A stretch of 64,000 nucleotides of DNA from the NCBI GenBank assembly GCA_027624035.1, contig JAQBUI010000005.1, forward strand, positions 46,661 to 110,660, in the 5' to 3' direction. Shown here piece after piece: positions 52,650 through 60,600 of this stretch. Positions within the stretch are counted from its first letter, which is position 1. Each line of letters starts with the position of its first letter. The notes below the pieces were generated by a model. That model saw nothing but the letters and a program-made list of their open reading frames with translations. It had not been told where the DNA came from and ran no database searches. This DNA comes from Pseudomonadota bacterium. GTDB lineage: Bacteria > Pseudomonadota > Gammaproteobacteria > Pseudomonadales > Azotimanducaceae. Made by a program: the position numbers and the translations under genes.

Positions 52650-53078
52650 CTACAATCTGACGAGGTGTCGGCTGGAAGCGCCATGCACCATATCCATCGA
52701 TACTTTCGTGTCAAAGGTTACGAATCTGCCGTTGTTCTGTACCGCTAATGACAGCAGATAGATGGCAGTCAGTTGCCGGGGACCAATCAGCAGGTCCCAG
52801 TTGACGGTGTCGCGGGAGAGAATGCTCGAGTCGTCGGCCCAGAACTGGTGAAATGGCTGATCCATTGCCTGTCGGAGTCTTGCTGCGATTTCCCTGGTGG
52901 TGTGGTGATTCGGGTAGCCCGGTTGGGACATGATACGAAGGCAGCCATTCTGGGTGATTGGACAGGTTGCCCACCCCATCTCAATGTTGGATTCCATCCA
53001 CCGCCATGCAGCGTCATGAGCTATATGGTTCTGATCCAATAGAGCAATCAGTACATTAACGTCCAGCAGGGCATGCAC
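52650..53078 (-). CDS. PIN-domain toxin (VapC-like ribonuclease)
   Basis: 142 residues with the PIN fold: LLDVNVLIALLDQNH supplies the first acidic residue, CPITQNGCLRIMS the conserved central helix, FWADDSSIL the next acidic residues and FVTFDTKVSM the last Asp. VapC-type toxins cut RNA with Mg2+ when their antitoxin is lost. The start is GTG 53078, overlapping the upstream antitoxin-like stop (TAGTG), a typical toxin-antitoxin arrangement. Confidence 0.8.
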   Translation of the reverse strand: MHALLDVNVLIALLDQNHIAHDAAWRWMESNIEMGWATCPITQNGCLRIMSQPGYPNHHTTREIAARLRQAMDQPFHQFWADDSSILSRDTVNWDLLIGPRQLTAIYLLSLAVQNNGRFVTFDTKVSMDMVHGASSRHLVRL

Positions 53079-53283
53079 TAATCACCTGCCTCTTCGCGCA
53101 GTTGATCAATGATGGTGTTGGTGACGATATCAGCGGATCTTGGGAATGGCCGAAAACCATATCGGGCGGACTTCTCGTGGATTCCCTCGTCCTCGCCGCT
53201 CTTGTCTCCACTTCCCTCCTCCCGACCACAGAGAGCGTTACGCAGCAACTTTGATGCTATCTCGCCTATTGGTCGGGCCTGTT
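53078..53283 (-). pseudogene. VapB-like antitoxin fragment lacking start codon and DNA-binding end
   Basis: The frame ending at TAG 53078-53080 reads QARPIGEIASKLLRNAL ... EGIHEKSARYGFRPFPRSADIV ... IIDQLREEAGD. The middle (PIGEIASKLLR) and the YGFRPFP...DIVTN...LIDQLREE end match antitoxins that pair with PIN toxins. No ATG, GTG or TTG with a ribosome-binding site begins it; upstream the frame runs into the 3' end of the PhyH gene (stop at 53266). The expected ~18-residue N-terminal strand-helix unit (a MRTTLxLDDD-like start) is missing. Either the N-terminus was lost by rearrangement or an unusual start (ATT) is used. It overlaps the toxin GTG by 1 nt. Confidence 0.5.
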
Positions 53284-53994
53284 GCCGGCGTCTGTTTCTA
53301 GTGACACCAATTGGTCGGTTCGCATCAGGTAATAATCTTTGTCTGTGCCATCTGAGTAGGCGATTTTCATGGCGAGTCGTGGTGTAGTGGTCTGATTGGG
53401 CCCTGTGGTATGGGCCTCGAAACTGTCAAACGCCAGTGCCTCTCCCTTTGCCAGGCTGATGAACTCCATGGATTGCTTCATTTCAGTTGCAGCAGCCACC
53501 GGGACCGTGATCGGAAAGCCGCCGGCCTGTTTGTAGTCCTGGGTATGTTCAATGATTGAGCCTGTATTGAATGCGGACATCCCATCGACACTGACCTGAT
53601 TGGCGGGCGTGAGAATCAGACCACCTTTTTCTTCCGTCAGGTCTTCAAGTGCGATCCACACAGAAAAAATCGTAGGTTCCGGGTCACGGCTCACCCAGTA
53701 TGCCCGATCCTGATGCAGTGCCGTTCCCGGTGCACCCGCACCCTTGATCAGCAGGCTTGTGTGATCAACCACCGGCAGTTTCAAATTCACAATGTCAGCG
53801 ATCTCGGGCCAGAAATCCTGATGGAGCCGCTGCAGCAGGTCCAGGTTGTTGTTCTGCGAGTCAATACGTCCAAAGAAATCCTTGCCGAAGGTGATGGAAT
53901 TATCCTGTTGGGCGTTCGAAATCAGGTCAGCCGCCCGCTCCAGCAGCGCGTCAATCGTGCCGGCCGAGATTCGGGATTTCAGTCTGCACCACAT
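53266..53994 (-). CDS. Phytanoyl-CoA dioxygenase family (PhyH) protein
   Basis: 242 residues of the Fe(II)/2-oxoglutarate PhyH family. TALHQDRAYWVSRDP gives His-x-Asp, AFDSFEAHTTGPNQTTTPRLAMKIAY gives the distal His and the 2-oxoglutarate Arg, and FSVWIALEDLTEEKGGLILTP is a family core strand region. It hydroxylates an unknown small molecule. AGGAG 7 nt before ATG 53994 defines the start; the frame is open to 54249, but without protein-like sequence. It lies between the epimerase gene (same strand, 106 bp upstream) and the toxin locus, so it may be cotranscribed with the epimerase. Confidence 0.8.
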   Translation of the reverse strand: MWCRLKSRISAGTIDALLERAADLISNAQQDNSITFGKDFFGRIDSQNNNLDLLQRLHQDFWPEIADIVNLKLPVVDHTSLLIKGAGAPGTALHQDRAYWVSRDPEPTIFSVWIALEDLTEEKGGLILTPANQVSVDGMSAFNTGSIIEHTQDYKQAGGFPITVPVAAATEMKQSMEFISLAKGEALAFDSFEAHTTGPNQTTTPRLAMKIAYSDGTDKDYYLMRTDQLVSLETDAGNRPDQ

Positions 53995-54100
53995 GTGTGT
54001 ACTCCTGTGTTCCTGAAGTTGGTCTATACCCCCGCGCGAGAAGGCTTGACGCCACAGCACCGTTGTTGGGCCATCTACAATCCTGTTTCGTGAATGATGG

Positions 54101-54895
54101 CTAGATGACGGGTGGACTGTTTTCGGTTTCTGTCCACTGGCTTCCTGCATCATCTTCGGGCACATAGCCCAGCAGGGTCTTGCCTCCTTGCTGGTCGTAG
54201 ACGCCGAGCCGATTGCCGGACTCGGCGTTGACCACAGCATAGCCGACACTGTCTGACGCCTCTATGCTCTTTCTGATGATCTGGGCAGCGTCACGATGAC
54301 TCAGCCACAATGATACCGAAGGGGCTGAGAAGGTCGGGTCGTCAGGCCGCATCACCCAGCCGATTCTGAGACAGATCACCGAAATGCCATAGTGGTCATG
54401 ATAATAGCGACCCAGTGATTCCCCGAAAACCTTGCTGACACCATACAGGCTGGTGGGTCTGCACACATCGGTGGTCAATGGTTCAAAGGAATCTGGCAGT
54501 TCCTTTACCCGACCATCGAACACTGATTTGTAGGGGTCTTCCTTAAAGACATGATAGCTGGATGCATGGTGACTGCTGGCAAAAACAATTCGTCGGACGC
54601 CGGCCCGTCTCGCTGCCTCAAAGACGTTACGCGTTCCAATGATGTTGTCCTGAAGAACCGATTCCCAGGACGCGCGAGGGCTCGGATTGGCCGCCAGGTG
54701 AACAACGGTGTCGATGCCTTCAAACGCGGAGACGATGGTATCGAGTTCGGAAATATCAGTCTGCAGAGCAGGCACATCCTCTACAGGCTTCTGATCAATG
54801 CCGCTGAGTTCATAGTCAGCGGCAAGATGCTCGCGCATTAATCTGCCGATGCTGCCTGATATGCCCGTGATCAGCACTTTTCTTTTTTCCGTCAT
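54101..54895 (-). CDS. NAD-dependent epimerase/dehydratase (uronate dehydrogenase-like)
   Basis: 264 residues of an extended SDR. It has ITGISGSIGRLMREHL (glycine motif, residues 9-24), GIDQ after strand 2, VVHLAANPSPRASW, IVFASSHHASSYH with the catalytic Ser region, and YGVSKVFGE as the Tyr-x3-Lys pair. Uronate dehydrogenases share the ASSHHA...G pattern, which makes oxidation of galacturonate or glucuronate a reasonable guess. The presence of an SMP-30-type lactonase 2 kb away, as in uronate oxidation pathways, is suggestive only. The start is ATG 54895. Divergent VOC gene to the right. Confidence 0.78.
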   Translation of the reverse strand: MTEKRKVLITGISGSIGRLMREHLAADYELSGIDQKPVEDVPALQTDISELDTIVSAFEGIDTVVHLAANPSPRASWESVLQDNIIGTRNVFEAARRAGVRRIVFASSHHASSYHVFKEDPYKSVFDGRVKELPDSFEPLTTDVCRPTSLYGVSKVFGESLGRYYHDHYGISVICLRIGWVMRPDDPTFSAPSVSLWLSHRDAAQIIRKSIEASDSVGYAVVNAESGNRLGVYDQQGGKTLLGYVPEDDAGSQWTETENSPPVI

Positions 54896-55071
54896 CTCGA
54901 TTACCTGGTCCTGAATAGGTCTGGTTTGATTTTCTCATACTTCAGGACATCACGGGGCGGATGCGCCAGCAGAGCCAGCCGGCCGGTCCTGCTGGCGCCG
55001 CGATGGTCTTTTTAAAGCTGCTCATGTCAGCTAGTCTCTACAGTCACAAAAACTCCCAACAGAGGTTCCCC

Positions 55072-55875
55072 ATGTCTGAGCCTGGCTGGCACCATGTACA
55101 CGTTGTCAATCCCGAGTGGCACGAGGCGGCGAATTGGCACGGTGAGTTCTCGCCGGTCCGCAATGAGTCATGGGATCACCCGGGCCACCAGGGCTACAAG
55201 GCAGAAGTGCTCCGTAGCGGCGCCAATCTCGTGTTGATGCAGAAGATGCAACATGCGGACCCACCGGCGACTGCATGGATTGACAGCCTGGGTTTCATCG
55301 TCCCGGATCTTGATGCGGCACTGTTCAGATGGCAGCAGGGCGCAGGCGCGCTGCTGTACAGGAATCCAGCGGACGCCATGGCCACGGATCCCTGGGGAAT
55401 GCGCTGTGAATTTATTCAGGGGGAGGGCCACGGCTCCGCCCTCCATCACGTCAACATCATTGCCCAGGACCCCGACTTGTTGCTGGCCTGGTATCAGAAA
55501 CATCTCGGTGGTTCTCGAGCGGCCTGGGCCTGGGACGACCGACGTCGTGCTCTGATCTATGACTCCTGTCAATTGGTGTTTTCAGCTGCCAGTGATCATT
55601 CAGGGCCGGACGAAGGTCAGCCGTTTCGACATTTCGACCATCTAGGCTGGTTCGTGGAGGATGTTTACCAGACCAGCGCGGCCATGATGGCTAATGGGGT
55701 CAGGTTTCCAGAACACGGGCTGAACGGAAGTCCTAACCCGCCTACACCCCAGGGGCCCCGTACGCCAGCCTTTGCGGTCGACCCGGCAGGTATCTGGTTT
55801 GAGCTTGTTCACTGCGGCAAGGGCGGCATGCAGTTCGCCAAACTCGGTCGGTGGCAGTCACAGGACCAGGGCTGA
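55072..55875 (+). CDS. Two-module VOC family protein
   Basis: 267 residues with a first VOC module (GWHHVHVVNPEWHEAANWHG; WIDSLGFIVPDLDAALFRWQQG) and a second (SALHHVNIIAQDPDLLLAWYQKHLGG; FDHLGWFVEDVYQTSAAMMANG; WFELVHCGKG). Candidate metal ligands in the second module are the His in LHHVN, the His in FDHLG and the Glu in WFELV. The layout resembles extradiol dioxygenases or isomerases, but the exact reaction is unknown. GAGG before ATG 55072 gives the start, and an upstream start at 54961 is unsupported. Convergent with ppa. Confidence 0.75.
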   Translation: MSEPGWHHVHVVNPEWHEAANWHGEFSPVRNESWDHPGHQGYKAEVLRSGANLVLMQKMQHADPPATAWIDSLGFIVPDLDAALFRWQQGAGALLYRNPADAMATDPWGMRCEFIQGEGHGSALHHVNIIAQDPDLLLAWYQKHLGGSRAAWAWDDRRRALIYDSCQLVFSAASDHSGPDEGQPFRHFDHLGWFVEDVYQTSAAMMANGVRFPEHGLNGSPNPPTPQGPRTPAFAVDPAGIWFELVHCGKGGMQFAKLGRWQSQDQG

Positions 55876-55902
55876 TGATTCGCCGCCCGCACGTGGCAGT
55901 GG

Positions 55903-56439
55903 CTAATATCCCTTCTGCCTGGCGCGCTCGATCGCATCGGTAATCAGGCCTCGGGCAACGTCGGCACCTTCCCATCGGTCGAGCTTGACCCACTTGTTGG
56001 TTTCCAGATCCTTGTAGTGTTCGAAGAAATGCTGGATCTGTTGCACCGTGATTTCCGGGAGCTCACTGACGTCCCGGACCTTCTCATAGCGGCGGGTCAG
56101 TCGGGTACTGGGGACGGCAATCACCTTTTCATCATGACCGGCTTCGTCCCGCATGATCAGCACACCGATGGGCCGGCAGTTCAGCACGGCGCCAGGGATG
56201 ATGGCACGGGTGCTGGCACAGAGCACGTCGATAGGGTCGCCGTCGTCAGACAGGGTGTGGGGTACAAATCCATAGTTGCCCGGGTAGCGCATTGGCGTAT
56301 ACAGGTAACGGTCCACGAACAGTGCGCCTGACGCCTTGTCCATCTCGTATTTGATGGGTTCGCCCCCGACCGGGACTTCGATCACCACATTGATGTCGTT
56401 CGGGGGCGAATCCCCGATGGGGATCTCGTCGAGTCTCAT
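55903..56439 (-). CDS. ppa: Inorganic pyrophosphatase (family I)
   Basis: 178 residues of soluble family I pyrophosphatase. The substrate site is visible as [30 protein letters not shown], and the metal-binding signature DGDPIDVLC. Later come [12 protein letters not shown] and [17 protein letters not shown]. It splits PPi to two phosphates in the cytoplasm and keeps biosynthetic reactions moving forward. Length and start agree with bacterial homologues. Single gene. Confidence 0.95.
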   Translation of the reverse strand: MRLDEIPIGDSPPNDINVVIEVPVGGEPIKYEMDKASGALFVDRYLYTPMRYPGNYGFVPHTLSDDGDPIDVLCASTRAIIPGAVLNCRPIGVLIMRDEAGHDEKVIAVPSTRLTRRYEKVRDVSELPEITVQQIQHFFEHYKDLETNKWVKLDRWEGADVARGLITDAIERARQKGY

Positions 56440-56508
56440 TCAGTCTGCCTTGAGAAAACGGGGCGGGTAGTATACCAGTCTGGTGCAGTTAATCGGTGAC
56501 TTGTAGCG

Positions 56509-56835
56509 CTATCTGACCGCGATCAGGTTCGCCTTCAAGTCCGCTTTCATCTCGGCTTTCAGGTTGGCTTCGAGGTTGGCTTCGCCCATAGCCCTGGTCA
56601 CAGCCCGGGGCACCATGGGAACGTCGATTCCGGGCAGTCCACTGGCGGATGTTTCGTATTGATCGACCAGACCATATTGATAGTAGTGTGGAATCTCAGC
56701 CAGGGGCGCCGTCAGAATACCCCTGGTAACGCTGTCGAAATCCACCGGCGTGACGACGGGGCCGTGGATGACCGCCCTGGTGCTGAATCCGACGATCAAC
56801 AGAATCACCAAATAACCCGTAATGATCTTATACAT
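56509..56835 (-). CDS. Small exported protein with short C-terminal repeats
   Basis: 108 residues: an N-terminal signal or anchor (MYKIITGYLVILLIVGFSTRA), a central region without recognisable fold, and a tail of near five-residue repeats (NLEAN-LKAEM-KADLK-ANL). In DNA this tail shows ~15-bp repeats of the GCCAACCTGAAG type. A strong GGGGGACT site precedes ATG 56835. Function unknown; the repeats look like a recent expansion forming a helix or amphipathic strand. Confidence 0.55.
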   Translation of the reverse strand: MYKIITGYLVILLIVGFSTRAVIHGPVVTPVDFDSVTRGILTAPLAEIPHYYQYGLVDQYETSASGLPGIDVPMVPRAVTRAMGEANLEANLKAEMKADLKANLIAVR

Positions 56836-56955
56836 GCTCTTAGTCCCCCTGGTTGATGGGACCATAATAGTGGACCCCTGCGAGGGTACAATGGAGCAGG
56901 TTACCTATGTTTATACATACAGTATGTATCACGCTGAGCCGGTCGCTGGTCGAGA

Positions 56956-57675
56956 CTAGGGCAGCAGTTCTTCCCGCCGGTTGCCCCTGACGAAGGCAAG
57001 GCCAAGGATGGCGGCCATGACGAGGGCCATTGCGATACGGTTCTGTACCGTCCAGGCAAGCAGTTCTTCGTCGGAAGTGAACTGCTGGCTGCCCTCGGCG
57101 AGGGTATAGGGATTGAAAAATGGCGTAAAGCGAAGCTGGTTGTCGCCGAACCCCGTCAGGATGCCGTTGGCTGCCAGGACCACCAGGGTGGTGATGACGG
57201 CGCTCGCCTCGGACTTGAAGAGGGCGCCCATGGCCATCGCAATGATCATATAGAAGCAGGCTGCCTGCAGCGAGCCGTACAGCATTCCGGGCGGAAATGG
57301 CGTAAACAGCGCCCAGACGCATAGCGCCAGCAGGCATTCAGCGGCAATCAGCGTCAGCAGGCTGGCCGCGAGCTTGATCCACCAGAGCCGTTCCACACCA
57401 CCGGGAACGGTATAGGCAATCTCCAGGCTCCGGTCGTCGATTTCGCCCGCGATGATGCGCATCCCCAGGAAGACGCCGAGCGCCGTTAACGGTACGGCGA
57501 TCATTCCCTGAACATCGCCGGGAGAGACCGCGCCCGCATCACCATTGATGAAGAATCTGACCCCCGCCTGAAACAATGGCCAGGCGAGAGGCAGCAGCGG
57601 CAGCACCCAGAACCGGTGGCCTGCCAGCACCAGCATGGCAAGACGTAGAAACGGCAGATCTACAACAGGCTTCAT
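56956..57675 (-). CDS. ABC-2-type membrane permease partnered with the RND-ABC fusion
   Basis: 239 residues with about six membrane segments (LAMLVLAGHRFWVLPLLPLAWPLF; MIAVPLTALGVFLGMRIIAGE; LAASLLTLIAAECLLALCVWALF; LQAACFYMIIAMAMGALF; AVITTLVVLAANGILTGF; IAMALVMAAILGLAFV). The loop EIDDRSLEIAYTVPGGVERLWWIKL resembles the cytoplasmic coupling region of ABC-2 exporters. The gene overlaps the end of the RND-ABC gene by 4 nt, with GGAGG before ATG 57675, so it is translationally coupled to the ATPase it probably works with. The substrate is unknown. Confidence 0.75.
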   Translation of the reverse strand: MKPVVDLPFLRLAMLVLAGHRFWVLPLLPLAWPLFQAGVRFFINGDAGAVSPGDVQGMIAVPLTALGVFLGMRIIAGEIDDRSLEIAYTVPGGVERLWWIKLAASLLTLIAAECLLALCVWALFTPFPPGMLYGSLQAACFYMIIAMAMGALFKSEASAVITTLVVLAANGILTGFGDNQLRFTPFFNPYTLAEGSQQFTSDEELLAWTVQNRIAMALVMAAILGLAFVRGNRREELLP

Positions 57676-60600
57676 GCGAATGCCTCCGTCTGGGACAGCA
57701 GCCACATGTATCCGTCCTCGAGCGTCGCGGGCAGCGGTGTTGCCGTGGTGGCCGGTTTGTCGGCGTGAATCAGTCTGTGAATGACGGCGCCGTCGGCAGC
57801 GGGTGTCTCCTGGGACCGGATCACCCCGTCCGGCAATGAGACCTCGTTAGACGGGGAACGCAATTCCCACACGCGACCATTTGCCACTCTGGCAAGGGCC
57901 CCGGTTTCGCCGTCATAGACCAGGTGTCCCCTGGCGATCACCAGCACCCGATCACAGGCAACTGCCACGTCTTCCACGACATGAGTGGACATCAGCACGA
58001 TTCGGTCCCGGGCCAGTCGGGACAGCAGATTCCGGAACCGGATTCGCTCCCTGGGATCGAGCCCCACCGTGGGTTCATCGACGATGATGATGGGGGGCAG
58101 GCGCAGCAGGGCTCGGGCCACGGCCACCCGTTGCCGCATGCCTCCGGACAGCGAGGCGATTCGTTCGTCTACCTTGTCGGTGAGCCCCACTTCCGTCAGC
58201 AGGCCATCCACCCGCTGCTGACGTTCGGCAGGCGGGATGTTATACAGGGCGGCGTACCAGGACAGGTACTCCCTGGGTGACATGCCGCCAGGCATTCCGG
58301 CATCCTGTGGCAGGTAGCCGACCCATTCGGCCAGATGGCGCTGAATCTTTGGCATGGGAACGCCGCCAACACGGATGGTGCCGCGTGTAGGGTCCATCAC
58401 GCCCGCCAGCTGGCGCAAGAGTGTCGTTTTACCGGCACCGTTAGGCCCGAGAATTCCAATCATGCCCCGGTCGATGTTGAAATGAATGCCAGCCAGGGCC
58501 TCGATGGGCCGGACTGGCAGGTCGGGTCCGGCCAGTCGAATGGACCAGTCGCGCCAGATGGAGGTCAGCCTGCCAGCCGGTCGGCGGCTATTGTTGTTCA
58601 CTGAGGCTTGTTTCGCCGTGCGACGCAGGCTCTGTGCGAGCAGTAACACCAGCGCGGCAATACCACAGACGAAGTACACTCCAGGCAGGACGAGCCCATT
58701 GACGTAGGGCACGATGGCTTCGTGTGACGTGAAGGCGGCCAGTGCCAGCCAGGGCAGTGCGAGGGTAATGGCAGGTTCGAATCGCCCGGCGGAATCGCCC
58801 CGGAATCGTCGAACGGCGATCAGCAGTCGCCCCAGCATCAGGCTCGCGACCAACCAGAAAAAGACCTGCCAGAAAGCGGACTGCACCATGAGGGCCAGGG
58901 TAGCGCCACCTGTAACGCCCAGTCCCAGTGGAATCAGGCTGTCGCGGGCATCCTCCTTGAGGCTGGTGGAGCCGCCCCGGGCGCTGACTGCGCTCCTGAA
59001 GACCGATGGGGCCATGAGTCCCCGCCGGATGGCGCCCGGCATGCCATAGGTCTTGTGCAGAAATCTGACTACCAGAGACGGTGGGCCGCCGGCCGTGTCA
59101 GGCACGGGAATATCCGATGGCCTGAATATCATCACGACGATGGCCAGAAGTGCCGACGCGGTCAGTATTGTCAGCACCGACTGCCACAGCATCGACGTAA
59201 CGGTATCGGACAGGATCAGCGTGCCCATGATCAGCACGGTACCCAGCATCCAGGCCAGCACCAGCCAGGGGCCAACCCTGCTGAAGATGTCATCGACCCG
59301 GCGCAACAGGATGTATCCGACGGGCATCACCAGCAGCGTCAGAAGACCGGACGTAATCAATCCGCCAATGACAATGATGGCGAACGGTGGCCAGATCTCA
59401 TTTTCCCGACCTGATGTGATGGCGAGGGGCCAGAGGCCCGCGATGGTCGTGGCGGTGGTCATGAGTACCGGGCGGGTTCGTTCCCGCACCGCGCCGTAAG
59501 CTGCCGAACCCAGTTTCCAGCCGCCTTCACGGGTCAGTTGCTGCATCCGGTCGACCAGCAGGATGGCGGGGTTTACGGTCAGACCCACCAGCACCAGGGC
59601 ACCAAGTGCCGCCATCATGCTGAACGCCGTGCCAGACAGCGCCAGCGCCCATACGGCGCCCAGCAGCGTGATCGGCAGTGCCAGCAGCACCAGTATCGGC
59701 AGCGTCAGCGATTCAAAGGTCATTGCCAGAACCAGAAACAGCAGCCCCAGCGCGGGAAATCCCACCCGCCGTGTCCAGGAAGTTGTGGTGTCTTCTTCCT
59801 GGGTTTCGACCGCGGTGCCCCGGGGGCGTGGAATGGCACTGATGGCCTCGGCGATCTGTTCCTCGATGGCAATGCGTGACGGCCCTGTCTGGGGTATGTC
59901 GCCGCGCAGTCGATACCGCACAGTGAGTTCCCGGCGGCCGTTGTGATGGGCAATCACAGGAGGAGCCGGCATCTTGCGAATATCCGCCAGATGGTCGATG
60001 GGGTGCACGCCCGAGGGGGTCTGCACCCGCAGGCGGCCCAATTCCTGCAGGCCGATGTTCTCTTCCCTGGCGCTGCGGCGCTCTACCACCAGGGGCAGCT
60101 CGCGGCCGTTATCCAGCACGAAGCCGGTGTCCATTCGCTGGCCCTCGCGGCCGGCGAGAGACAGTATGGGAGTGACCTGGCTGAAGCTGAGGCCCAGGGC
60201 CTCAAAGGTTGACCTGACTGGTGAGAGCCAGTATTCGCTCATCCCGGGACGGACGCTCGTCCAGGCATCTTCAACCTGGGGCAGGGACTCAAGCCGGGCC
60301 TCCACGCTGCTTGCCAGATCGGTCAGTACCCGGGTATCGGGCCCCGACAGAATGATTTCCGCCGGAGCGCCACGAAAGGCTTCACCGGGGGACTGGTTGC
60401 CGCCTGCGGAACCGTTCCTGCGTTCGTCTCCCGGGCGAAGGATTTCCAGACCCTGGACAGATTTCGCAGCCTTACGGACCAGGCTCCAGATCTGCTGCAC
60501 TTCAAAGTCGGCAGGCAGATCATCGTGGTCGATAAAGCTGATGGTCAGCCCTGCGCCATCTGGCTCAATCAACGCTTCGACGGTCTCGACAGCCGGATGC

